Part shown: positions 33,315 to 41,653 of the stretch, one piece after another
Layout of the letters: each line of letters opens with the position of its first letter
How positions within the stretch are numbered: position 1 is the stretch's first letter
DNA from: Heminiphilus faecis
GTDB lineage: Bacteria; Bacteroidota; Bacteroidia; Bacteroidales; Muribaculaceae
Assembly (NCBI RefSeq): GCF_008728965.1
Contig: NZ_VSMC01000002.1
Span: 62,001-126,000, forward strand
DNA: 64,000 nt
Direction: 5' to 3'
Notes under the pieces: generated by a model
Databases searched by the model: none
What the model was told of the DNA's origin: nothing
What the model saw: the letters and a program-made list of their open reading frames with translations, nothing else
Translations under genes and position numbers: made by a program

Positions 33315-36278
33315 TTGCGACGCATATACACACTTATGGTTCTGGCATTTACCGCAAGTGCCATGACACTTTACGCATCTGTCCCCGACATGATGTCGGG
33401 AATAGACAGAAAGTCTTGTGACCGATGGGTCGACTCGGTATACCGGTCACTGACACTCCGTCAACGCATAGGACAGCTATTCGTACCCAAAGTAAGTCCG
33501 GCCAACATGACAGCCGCCCGCTCCACCATAGCCTCTTATGTCAAGACTCGAGGTGTAGGCGGACTGCTATTCAGCAAAGGCACGATAGAACAACATGCCG
33601 CACTCACGGACTACGCGCGCTCCATAGCCGACGTACCGCTGCTCATGACCCTTGATGGCGAATGGGGCCCGTCGATGCGCGTCACCGGCACCGTGCGCTA
33701 TCCTTACAACATGAGCCTCGGAGCCATCGAAGACCCGCAACTGCTTTACGACTACGGACGCGAGACAGCACGCCAGTGCCGGTTACTCGGCATTCAGGTC
33801 AACTTCGCACCGGTTCTCGACGTCAACTCCAATCCGCAGAATCCGGTCATAGGCTTCCGCTCGTTCGGCGAGAATCCCAAGCGTGTTGCGGAACTCGGTC
33901 TCGCCTACTCGCGCGGCATTGAAAGCGGCGGAGTCATGGCTGTCGGCAAGCACTTTCCCGGACACGGCGATACCGACAACGACTCCCACAAGACACTTCC
34001 GGCCATCAACCACGATGCCGCCAAACTCGACAGTGTGGATCTGTATCCGTTCAAGGAGTTCATAAATGCCGGATTGTCGGGCATAATGGTAGGCCATCTA
34101 AATGTACCGGCTCTCGACCCTTCGGGCATACCGTCATCATTGTCACAAAAAATAATAACCGGAGTGCTGAAAGACCGATTGGGTTTCGAAGGACTCGTAT
34201 GGACCGACGGACTTGCCATGAAAGGAGCCAACATACCGGGAGTAAACAACTGTGTGGCCGCACTGAAAGCCGGCGTCGACATACTTCTCGAGCCAACGGC
34301 ACTCGCAACCGACATCGATGCCGTATACAATGCAGTAAAATCGGGAGATATACCCGACAGTATAATAGAAAACCGCTGCAAGAAGGTGCTTGCATATAAA
34401 TATATGTTCGGTCTGTCAGAAAAACAGCCAAAGGCTGTCAGCCCGTCTCTGAAGAAAGACCTCGTATCGCCCGAAGCCGAGGCGGTAAACCGACGTCTCA
34501 CAGCTGCAATGATGACCTGTGTCCAAAACTCGTCCGACCTGCTTCCGCTGCACAATCTCGACACAAACAGCATAGCTGTAGTAAATCTCGGAGAAGGACG
34601 TCAGAATACATTCACACGCTTCTGTGGAAAGTACGCGCAAGTCGACACTTACAGCGCTTCACCCGCCCTATCGCCCTCAACGGTCGAAGCCATAAAACGG
34701 CATAATACAGTCGTGGCGGCCGTATACAATGACAAAGCCTCCACCATAGCCGAACTGAAAAAGCTCGAAGACTGCAAAAATCTCATCACGGTCTTCTTCA
34801 TCAACCCCTATAAAGTGGCCCGTTTCGCACCGGTCGGGGCCAAGTCTATCATCATAGCATATGAGAATAACAAACTGACACAGGAATACGGCGCACAAGC
34901 CATATTCGGCGGCATAAGAGTCAACGGCACCCTGCCGGTAGACATCAAAGGAGTAGCTCCTGCCGGAGCCTGCGTCGGGCTTCTCAAGACACGTTTAGGC
35001 TACGAATCGCCTGCTGAAGCCGGCTTCAATCCCTCGGTAGAAAAGAGAATAGACTCGCTTGTAAGCGTGGGTCTGCGCACGGGAGCCTTTCCCGGATGTC
35101 AGGTACTGGTAGCCCGAAACGGCAACGTAGTCATCGACAAAAGCTACGGCTACACCGACAACACCAAGACACACCGCGTAAACGACTCAACCATTTATGA
35201 TCTTGCCTCCGTAAGCAAAGTGGCCGGCACTCTGCCCGGGCTCATGCTCGCTTACGACCGTTCGTTATTCGAACTCGACTCTCCTGCAAGCCGCTACATA
35301 CCCGGGCTTAAAGAGTGTGGCAAAAACGACATTACGGTAAAGGAGCTTTTATATCATGAGAGCGGCTATCCGGCAGCAATGAACGTCATGAAACTCTTTA
35401 TGGACACCGCCACCTATACGGGACGGCTGACTTCCAACCGCATGAGAGGGGCCAATACTATAAAAATAGCCCGCGGATTATACGGCAATAATCAAGCCCG
35501 TCTACGTACCGATCTGACCTCTCATACTCCCGGCGAGAACTGCGACCGTCCTGCCGCAAAAGGGCTGTATGTGGGCAAAGCGGCCTACGACACCATCATG
35601 GCGCGTATACATGCTATGGACCTGCGCGCCTCAAAATCGTACCGTTACTCCGACCTGAACTTCGCACTGCTGATGGAAATGGAACAAAATCTTACGGGCA
35701 TAAGCCATGACGAGTATGTGCACAAGGGCATTTACGCACCGCTCGGGGCCTGTCGCACAGGCTACCTGCCTTTGTCGCGCCATTCAGCCAAGGAGATAGC
35801 GCCCACAGAAAGCGACCGATTCATGCGCCGACAGCTTATACACGGTTACGTACACGACGAACTCGCCGCTTTCTCCGGCGGAGTACAAGGCAATGCAGGA
35901 CTCTTTTCTACTGCCGGAGACCTTGCCAAATTATGTCAGATGTGGCTAAACGGAGGCAACTACGGCGGCAAAAAAATATTGTCGGCAAAGACCGTCAAGT
36001 TGTTTACCACCGCCAAGAGCCCTCGGTCGCGCCGCGGACTCGGCTTTGACAAGCCCGACATGGCCGACCCGGATAAGTCGCCTACTGCACCACAGGCCGA
36101 CGCCTCTACATTCGGACACATCGGCTTTACCGGTACGGGTTTCTGGGTCGACCCTGCCAACGGACTGATATACATATTTCTCAGCAACCGTGTCAACCCG
36201 TCGCGCGACAACCGCGCTTTTACCACCCTTAATATAAGACCGGCCATAATGTCGGTGCTTTACGAAGCCATGAAATGA
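33315..36278 (+). CDS. GH3 beta-N-acetylglucosaminidase (NagZ-like) fused to a serine beta-lactamase-like domain
   Basis: A 987-residue exported protein; the start at 33315 is TTG, with an ATG at 33336 as alternative. The GH3 half (about 30-400) has KHFPGHGDT near 212 followed by DSHKTLP, and the nucleophile Asp in WTDGLAM near 298, as in NagZ enzymes that cut GlcNAc from muropeptides. A GH3 C-terminal-like region follows. From about 570 a class C beta-lactamase/penicillin-binding domain carries SVSK (S632, K635) and a Tyr-Ser-Asp at 778-780 in place of the usual Tyr-Ser-Asn. The fusion joins glycan cleavage with a serine hydrolase on peptidoglycan, likely in the periplasm. Such fusions occur in Bacteroidota; the second activity is untested. 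Confidence 0.9.
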   Translation: MRRIYTLMVLAFTASAMTLYASVPDMMSGIDRKSCDRWVDSVYRSLTLRQRIGQLFVPKVSPANMTAARSTIASYVKTRGVGGLLFSKGTIEQHAALTDYARSIADVPLLMTLDGEWGPSMRVTGTVRYPYNMSLGAIEDPQLLYDYGRETARQCRLLGIQVNFAPVLDVNSNPQNPVIGFRSFGENPKRVAELGLAYSRGIESGGVMAVGKHFPGHGDTDNDSHKTLPAINHDAAKLDSVDLYPFKEFINAGLSGIMVGHLNVPALDPSGIPSSLSQKIITGVLKDRLGFEGLVWTDGLAMKGANIPGVNNCVAALKAGVDILLEPTALATDIDAVYNAVKSGDIPDSIIENRCKKVLAYKYMFGLSEKQPKAVSPSLKKDLVSPEAEAVNRRLTAAMMTCVQNSSDLLPLHNLDTNSIAVVNLGEGRQNTFTRFCGKYAQVDTYSASPALSPSTVEAIKRHNTVVAAVYNDKASTIAELKKLEDCKNLITVFFINPYKVARFAPVGAKSIIIAYENNKLTQEYGAQAIFGGIRVNGTLPVDIKGVAPAGACVGLLKTRLGYESPAEAGFNPSVEKRIDSLVSVGLRTGAFPGCQVLVARNGNVVIDKSYGYTDNTKTHRVNDSTIYDLASVSKVAGTLPGLMLAYDRSLFELDSPASRYIPGLKECGKNDITVKELLYHESGYPAAMNVMKLFMDTATYTGRLTSNRMRGANTIKIARGLYGNNQARLRTDLTSHTPGENCDRPAAKGLYVGKAAYDTIMARIHAMDLRASKSYRYSDLNFALLMEMEQNLTGISHDEYVHKGIYAPLGACRTGYLPLSRHSAKEIAPTESDRFMRRQLIHGYVHDELAAFSGGVQGNAGLFSTAGDLAKLCQMWLNGGNYGGKKILSAKTVKLFTTAKSPRSRRGLGFDKPDMADPDKSPTAPQADASTFGHIGFTGTGFWVDPANGLIYIFLSNRVNPSRDNRAFTTLNIRPAIMSVLYEAMK

Positions 36279-36339
36279 CTAAATGAGAGCAAAACACACA
36301 TTTTTATTGAAAAATGTTAGGAATTTAAACTTTTTATTG

Positions 36340-36347
36340 TAACTTTG
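36340..36347 (+). promoter_or_regulatory. -7 promoter element of gdhA
   Basis: TAACTTTG matches TAnnTTTG, 41 bases before the gdhA ATG; TTAG at 36317-36320 with a 19-base spacer may be a weak -33 box. Confidence 0.65.
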
Positions 36348-36388
36348 CCGCAAAACAACAGAATATTATCAATTTTAAGAAAGTTACA

Positions 36389-37720
36389 ATGAAAGCAACC
36401 GAAGTTTTGGACGACCTGCGTCGCCGTTTCCCCAATGAACCGGAATATCTTCAGGCAGTAGAAGAAGTTATAACAACAATCGAGGACGAGTACAACAAGC
36501 ATCCCGAATTTGAACGATACAACCTTATCGAGCGTCTGTGTCTGCCTGACCGCATCTTCTCTTTCCGTGTATCATGGGTTGACGACAAAGGCAAAGTACA
36601 GAACAACATGGGCTACCGTATCCAGCACAACAACGCCATAGGCCCGTACAAGGGTGGCATCCGTTTCCACTCGTCGGTAAACCAGTCGATTCTTAAATTT
36701 CTCGCCTTCGAGCAGACTTTCAAAAACTCGCTTACCACACTTCCCATGGGCGGCGGCAAAGGAGGCTCCGACTTCTCTCCCCGCGGTAAGAGCGACATGG
36801 AAGTCATGCGCTTCTGTCAGGCATTCATAGCAGAACTCTGGCGTCACATAGGCCCCGACACAGACGTACCCGCCGGCGACATAGGTGTGGGCGGACGCGA
36901 AGTCGGATACATGTACGGTATGTACAAAAAAATGGCCCGCGAATTTACCGGTACCTTCACCGGCAAGGGACTTGAGTTCGGCGGCTCGCTCATACGTCCT
37001 GAAGCTACCGGCTATGGCAACGTATACTTCCTGCTCAACATGCTCGCCACCCGCGGCATCGACATAAAAGACAAGGTAGTGGCTATATCCGGCTCGGGCA
37101 ATGTGGCCACCTACACCGCCAAAAAGCTCCTTGAACTCGGCGCCAAAGTCATAACCATGAGTGACTCCGACGGTTGCATCTACGTGCCCGAAGGGCTTAC
37201 CAAAGAGCAGCTCGACTACATATTCAAGCTAAAGAACGAATATCGCGGCCGCATCCGCGAATTTGCCGAAGAGTATGGCTGCGAATATGTCGAAGGCGGA
37301 CGTCCGTGGGTATACAAGTGCGACATAGCCATGCCCTCGGCCACCCAGAACGAGCTTGACGGCGACGATGCCCGCACACTGCTTGCCAACGGCTGTATAG
37401 CAGTCAGCGAAGGAGCCAACATGCCATCAACTCCCGAGGCTATCAAGGAATTCCTTAACGCCAAGATACTTTATGCACCCGGAAAGGCTGCCAACGCAGG
37501 CGGTGTATCGGTATCCGGTCTTGAAATGGCACAGAATTCACAGAAGCTCTCTTGGAGCGCCGAAGAGGTCGACAACAAACTTAAAGGCATCATGGCCAAT
37601 ATCCACAGCCAGTGCGTAAAATACGGCAAAGACGGCGACTACATCAACTACGTGAAGGGCGCTAACGTAGCCGGCTTCATGAAAGTAGCCCGTGCTATGA
37701 TGGCCCAAGGTATTCTGTAA
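36389..37720 (+). CDS. gdhA: NADP-type glutamate dehydrogenase
   Basis: A 443-residue cytosolic enzyme that makes glutamate from 2-oxoglutarate and ammonia. Substrate-site segments are IGPYKGGIRFHSSVNQSILK, FLAFEQTFKNSLTTLPMGGG and KGGSDFSPRGKSD; DVPAGDIGVGGREVGYMYG follows. The dinucleotide fold has VAISGSGNVATYTAKKLLEL, where a basic residue rather than an acidic one would favour NADPH. The length is that of hexameric bacterial GdhA. It has its own promoter and a strong terminator, so it is a single-gene unit. Confidence 0.97.
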   Translation: MKATEVLDDLRRRFPNEPEYLQAVEEVITTIEDEYNKHPEFERYNLIERLCLPDRIFSFRVSWVDDKGKVQNNMGYRIQHNNAIGPYKGGIRFHSSVNQSILKFLAFEQTFKNSLTTLPMGGGKGGSDFSPRGKSDMEVMRFCQAFIAELWRHIGPDTDVPAGDIGVGGREVGYMYGMYKKMAREFTGTFTGKGLEFGGSLIRPEATGYGNVYFLLNMLATRGIDIKDKVVAISGSGNVATYTAKKLLELGAKVITMSDSDGCIYVPEGLTKEQLDYIFKLKNEYRGRIREFAEEYGCEYVEGGRPWVYKCDIAMPSATQNELDGDDARTLLANGCIAVSEGANMPSTPEAIKEFLNAKILYAPGKAANAGGVSVSGLEMAQNSQKLSWSAEEVDNKLKGIMANIHSQCVKYGKDGDYINYVKGANVAGFMKVARAMMAQGIL

Positions 37721-37745
37721 AATCCAAATTTCCCAATCAATATGT

Positions 37746-37782
37746 AGCGGAGTAAGGCAGTGATGCCCTGCTCCGCTTTTTT
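37746..37782 (+). terminator. Rho-independent terminator of gdhA
   Basis: AGCGGAG/CTCCGCT outer stem with an inner GGCA/TGCC helix, immediately followed by TTTTTT. Confidence 0.88.
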
Positions 37783-37802
37783 ACGGTTCAGCGACAAATG
37801 TT

Positions 37803-38008
37803 GTAGGGGCGCCAGTACCACAGCGCCCGCAGAACCGGATGGTCACTCGGGTACCGCGGCTGTGGCAATTCACCGCGCATGGGTCAGCGACAAGGCCTGT
37901 AGGGGCGCCAGTACCACGGCGCCCGCAGAACCGGATGGACACTCGGGCAAGGCGGTTGTGGATGACCATACGGGGCTAAGCCGGACGCCGTGGTACTGGC
38001 GTCCCTAC
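37803..38008. repeat. Left REP cluster of the RAYT island (two direct, one inverted)
   Basis: Three GTAG-type REP units: 37803-37828 (+), 37899-37924 (+) and 37983-38008 (-). Each is GTAG followed by a stem such as GGGCGCC / GGCGCCC around loop agtaccac. The inverted unit has the stem GGACGCC / GGCGTCC, a compensated change. Unit 1 has one broken pair (AGCGCCC). A 3' tail (GCAGAACCGGATGG and ACTCGGG) and a linker around ggcaattc and gggtcagcgacaagg repeat with a period of about 96 bases. Confidence 0.88.
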
Positions 38009-38137
38009 CAACCAACATCCACTATCTAAAGTTCACGATTGGGAGATATGTCGGTGAGCAGGTAGCGAAATTTATTGTATTGTGCAAAAAATATGTTATT
38101 ATTTTGATATGAATCAAATATTTGATTATATTTGATT

Positions 38138-38680
38138 ATGGGAACGACAGAATCTAATCCAACACGCAAGCATATTCGGGTGTTATGGCATGAATATGAC
38201 GAAGGTTTTTATTTCATTACAATCTGCACCAAAGATAAATCACATCATTTCGGGAAAATATATAATGGGATAATGCATTTATCAACAATCGGGGAAATTG
38301 CCGATTACGGAATAAAAATGATGCCGACGCATTATCGCGATGTGACCATACAACAATATATGGTAATGCCCAATCATATTCATATTATTATAAAGATAGG
38401 CAATCCAATATTATTGCCACAAAATTTCCCCCGAAATACATATAATGCCGCGAAAGCGATGACAAAACAGCGACATACAACCGCCCTATCACGGGCGATA
38501 ACCGCATACAAAATTTATGTAACACGTAACGCACACAAAGTTAATCCGCAATTTAATTGGCAGACACGATATCACGACCATATCATCAGAAATATTGAAG
38601 AATACGAAAATATTGCCAATTATGTAATAACCAATCCCATGAATTGGAATAAAGATTGTTATTACATCCAATGTAAATAA
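38138..38680 (+). CDS. REP-associated tyrosine transposase (RAYT, Y1/IS200-like)
   Basis: A 180-residue single-strand DNA transposase-like protein from the ATG at 38138; an in-frame TTG at 38132 is an alternative. The sequence shows GFYFITICTKDKSHHFG, the HUH-type histidines in MVMPNHIHIIIKIG near residue 85, and a catalytic-Tyr helix YENIANYVITNPMNW near the C-terminus. This matches the RAYT branch of Y1 proteins, which bind and cut REP hairpins. It is bracketed by GTAG-type REPs on both sides. Its base composition is markedly AT-rich against GC-rich REPs, suggesting a separate origin. Confidence 0.9.
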   Translation: MGTTESNPTRKHIRVLWHEYDEGFYFITICTKDKSHHFGKIYNGIMHLSTIGEIADYGIKMMPTHYRDVTIQQYMVMPNHIHIIIKIGNPILLPQNFPRNTYNAAKAMTKQRHTTALSRAITAYKIYVTRNAHKVNPQFNWQTRYHDHIIRNIEEYENIANYVITNPMNWNKDCYYIQCK

Positions 38681-38739
38681 AGCCATGCGGGGTACCGCGG
38701 CTGTGGCAATTCGCCGCACATGGGTCAGCGACAAGGCTT

Positions 38740-38941
38740 GTAGGGGCGCCAGTACCACGGCGCCCGCAAAACCGGATGGACACTCGGGTATCGCGAGCTG
38801 TGGCAATTCGCCGCACATGGGTCAGCGACAAGGCTTGTAGGGGCGCCAGTACCACGGCGCCCGCAAAACCGGATGGACACTCGGGTGCGGGGTTAGCGGC
38901 ATGCCGGGAGCGACCGGACGCCGTGGTACTGGCGTCCCTAC
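38740..38941. repeat. Right REP cluster of the RAYT island (two direct, one inverted)
   Basis: REP cores at 38740-38765 (+), 38837-38862 (+) and 38916-38941 (-), in the same order and spacing (97 bases) as the left cluster, with the same linker. The linker begins within about 15 bases of the RAYT stop, so the two flanks look like copies of one composite element. Confidence 0.88.
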
Positions 38942-39029
38942 CAATCACCGGACACCGTTCTCGGTTATACTATCCATCATTTGCATCAATTTATAATGTG
39001 CAATCGTAAACGGCTAAGCAACAGGGGAT

Positions 39030-39174
39030 GTAGGGGCGCCGGTAGTACGGCGCCCGCAGAACCGGATGGCCATACGGGATGCGGATTGCGAATACCGAAG
39101 GTTAATGGACGTGCGGGTGCGGGGCCGGTGGCCTGCGGGGATGCGACCGGACGCCGTGGTACCGGCGCCCCTAC
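39030..39174. repeat. Third REP pair, divergent variant
   Basis: Facing REP cores at 39030-39055 (+, loop ggtagtac) and 39149-39174 (-, loop ggtaccac). The stems keep GGGCGCC pairing, with a G-T pair in the second. A possible degenerate remnant, GTAGGGGCG and following bases, lies at 39511-39534. Confidence 0.75.
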
Positions 39175-39203
39175 CGACCTGCCATAGCGATATGACGATT
39201 TGG

Positions 39204-39464
39204 GAGCCTGTTAAGGCTCTCGCCAAACGTAAGCCGGGTACGAAGTGCCCGGTCGGGAAATTACATCAACCCATGTCGAGTCTGACAAGACTCGTGCTTA
39301 TTGCTATAGGCTGCATGATGCAGGCATGAGTCTTTGCAGACTCATCAATGATGGGGTAACACTACATACCGGAGACTGCGTCATCCTTCGGATGCCTTGT
39401 CCCCGGCTAACAATTGGCATGAGCCTTTGCAGGCTCTTATTGCATCAACGCTTTTGTTGCGTTG
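39204..39464. repeat. Run of small hairpins with covarying stems
   Basis: No credible gene lies between the REPs and the lipoprotein gene at 39610. Instead the sequence holds successive short stem-loops: 39204-39219 (GAGCC/GGCTC), 39234-39252 (CCGGGTA/TGCCCGG), 39277-39294 (CGAGTCT/AGACTCG, loop gaca), 39326-39345 (ATGAGTCT/AGACTCAT, loop ttgc), 39382-39394 (CATCC/GGATG), 39421-39436 (GAGCCT/AGGCTC, loop ttgc) and 39446-39464 (CAACGC/GCGTTG). The two ttgc-loop hairpins share the preceding GGCATGAG or GGCAT and differ by a paired T-A to C-G swap. Confidence 0.7.
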
Positions 39465-39547
39465 TGTTATGCCGTGTTATTGCTAAACCGTTAAAATACA
39501 AGTGGGATTGGTAGGGGCGTGGTTGACGGCGGGGTGTAGATGTGGCA

Positions 39548-39575
39548 AGGGCCTGTCGCGGTTGCGGCAGGCCCT
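39548..39575 (-). terminator. Probable terminator of the susCD operon
   Basis: A 12-bp stem AGGGCCTGTCGC / GCGGCAGGCCCT with loop ggtt, one G-T pair, 35 bases after the last gene of the operon on the minus strand. No U-rich tract is evident, so termination is inferred from stem strength and position. Confidence 0.6.
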
Positions 39576-39609
39576 CGTCGGCTATAGAGGCATTAGATTA
39601 CACTCTTGT

Positions 39610-41613
39610 TTATTGAGCTGTGATGCTGATGTTGTCAAGGAACCAGCGGTTAGCGGTTGATGCGGGCCACTGGGTCTGACGGATGACAATCTTGGAGTCT
39701 TTGGTCACACCGGTCAGTGCCACCTCGGCGGGTATCCACTCAAGAGTATGTCCATTATTCCAGCCGTGAGTCGGCACTTCATATTCCTTGTCATCGACGA
39801 GTACAATCAGATTGACCGGGTCAATCTTTCCAGAACCCTGACGCATAGGACACCATTCAAATTTCAGTTTGACATTGGCCGAACCGGAAATAGATGTCAG
39901 CTTCGGAAGTACGATACCGGCCTGATAGCTTGTCTTACCGAACTTGAGGTAGTTGCGCTGCAAGTATATACACTCACCGGCTGTCTTAGTAGTAACGCGC
40001 AAGAAGTCATAGCCACGCTCTTTCATCATATCTTCGACGGTTTCGCCTTTTAATCCTGCTTTTTTCTTATCGGAAATCTGCGGAGCGGTAGCATCGAGGT
40101 TGTCTTCTTCAACGGTCTTTCCGGCAGGAACTATAGCCGCCCACGGGTCAAGCCATTCAAAGTCCTCGGCGAAATAGACTACAGACGAAGCGCCATTGTC
40201 AATTATTGAAGCCGGGGTCATAGACACCACAGGCGCATCAACACTGCTTACAAAACCTGTCACAGTAACGGCATGACCGTAAGTCGATACATCGACACCG
40301 GCAGGTATGTTACGCATTATCACTGAAGCCGAAGATCCGGCAAGACGTATGATGTTTCCGTTCATCGTACCCGAAACTTTCACACACTGACGGGCATTGG
40401 TTGTGTAAGTGGCAAGTGAAGAGGTTATATCGTCGGGAGTCCAAGTCACCTCATTGCCTGACGACACTACCGATATCTTCTCAGGTTCGAGTTTAGGCAT
40501 ACCATAGCCGTCGGTCACCTTCTTGGCTTTAACGGTAACCTTATCGCCCACCTGAACATCAGCGTTTTTAGTTACAACAAGGGCACCAACACTTCCGTCG
40601 GAAACGATGAAGCCGTTGGGAGTTATGAGGGCCACTGTAGCTTCCTTGATGCGGATAACCGATGCGTCAACGAGCGAAGCAATCTCTTCGATTGTTGCCT
40701 CAGGTATGTTGGCCTCGCCATTGTCGACGATATTCACAGGCGTCAGGCGGATAACCGGAGTGGCTACACCGCCGAAGTAGCCGGTAACGACTACCGCATG
40801 GCCGTGGAGTTCAGCCAAGTCAAACGATGCGGGAGCATCAACGAGCTGCACACCCATTTCCACACCTTCAATACGCACTACGCCTTCATACATCACGCCC
40901 TCGACTTTTATAAACTTACGGGTGGTGGCTGTATAAGTGGCGAGTTTGTCGGTAATGTCCTCGGGATTGGGGTAAGATACCTCGCTGCCTGAAGAAACGA
41001 CAGTGACTTTGTTGCTTACGACGTAAGCGAGCTTCTGGTTGTCGGCAGCTTTTTCGCCACGCACGTCAACCATGTCGCCTACTTCAACGGCATCGGCCGA
41101 CTTGACAAATACATTGACCGATCCGTCGGAAATCATGAAGCCCGAAGCGGTAAGAGCCGCAACCTGAGCATTCTTGATCTCAAACACAGCTTCATTATCA
41201 AGACCGTCGACATCGGCAATCTCAACCGTAGGACAATCGCGGAACTTGTCGCCGGCCTGTACTACCAACAGTTCGGCAATACTTCTAAGATCACGGCCTT
41301 TAAAAATAACATTCTCCTTTCTCGGATTGTCTACTGCGCCGTCGCGCATATTGTCGGCGGCCGACACAGTGACCTCCATAGTCATCGATCCGTGGTCGGG
41401 AGTCACGACAACCCACTCGGGCGCCTCGACGGTCCAGTCGCCGTCGGCATATATCATGATTGTCTTGGTACCGGCATCGGTAGAACTGAAATTAAGCGAG
41501 GTAGCACTCGACAGTACCGCACCGGCTCTTGAATCATCGTCATCGCTACAACCGGAAAATAATCCGGCTGTAAGCAACAGCATCGATGCCAATATATAGT
41601 TTATCAGTTTCAT
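39610..41613 (-). CDS. Surface glycan-binding-like lipoprotein (BACON-like domain plus tandem repeat domains)
   Basis: A 667-residue lipoprotein (lipobox GLFSGC then SDDDDS, typical of surface-exported Bacteroidota lipoproteins). Residues about 35-125 resemble a BACON domain (TKTIMIYADGDWTVEAPEW, VVVTPDHGSM). Two similar copies of about 170 residues follow, each with a motif like FMISDGSVNVFV or FIVSDGSVGALV, then VGDMVDV or VGDKVTV, SSGSEVSY or SSGNEVTW, and ITDKLATYT or ITSSLATYT; these resemble OB-fold/DUF5689-type repeats. The C-terminal ~180 residues form a strand-rich domain that could bind carbohydrate. It is the fourth gene after the phosphoesterase, SusC and SusD, the usual place of a SusE/F or SGBP protein. 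Confidence 0.75.
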   Translation of the reverse strand: MKLINYILASMLLLTAGLFSGCSDDDDSRAGAVLSSATSLNFSSTDAGTKTIMIYADGDWTVEAPEWVVVTPDHGSMTMEVTVSAADNMRDGAVDNPRKENVIFKGRDLRSIAELLVVQAGDKFRDCPTVEIADVDGLDNEAVFEIKNAQVAALTASGFMISDGSVNVFVKSADAVEVGDMVDVRGEKAADNQKLAYVVSNKVTVVSSGSEVSYPNPEDITDKLATYTATTRKFIKVEGVMYEGVVRIEGVEMGVQLVDAPASFDLAELHGHAVVVTGYFGGVATPVIRLTPVNIVDNGEANIPEATIEEIASLVDASVIRIKEATVALITPNGFIVSDGSVGALVVTKNADVQVGDKVTVKAKKVTDGYGMPKLEPEKISVVSSGNEVTWTPDDITSSLATYTTNARQCVKVSGTMNGNIIRLAGSSASVIMRNIPAGVDVSTYGHAVTVTGFVSSVDAPVVSMTPASIIDNGASSVVYFAEDFEWLDPWAAIVPAGKTVEEDNLDATAPQISDKKKAGLKGETVEDMMKERGYDFLRVTTKTAGECIYLQRNYLKFGKTSYQAGIVLPKLTSISGSANVKLKFEWCPMRQGSGKIDPVNLIVLVDDKEYEVPTHGWNNGHTLEWIPAEVALTGVTKDSKIVIRQTQWPASTANRWFLDNISITAQ

Positions 41614-41653
41614 AATCTATACTTTAAAGTTTTTCAATTGTAATAAACAGCAA

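Noticed and set aside
37781-39226. Open frames inside the REP clusters on both strands, and the ~97-base periodicity as a possible CRISPR array
   Set aside because: The frames only translate the repeats and share one repeated peptide. The repeat unit is a GTAG hairpin with conserved, not variable, linkers, beside a RAYT gene and no cas genes.
39245-39514. 89-codon plus-strand frame over the hairpin run
   Set aside because: It is a low-complexity translation of the hairpins and its codons break at each stem; the covarying stems argue for structure, not coding.
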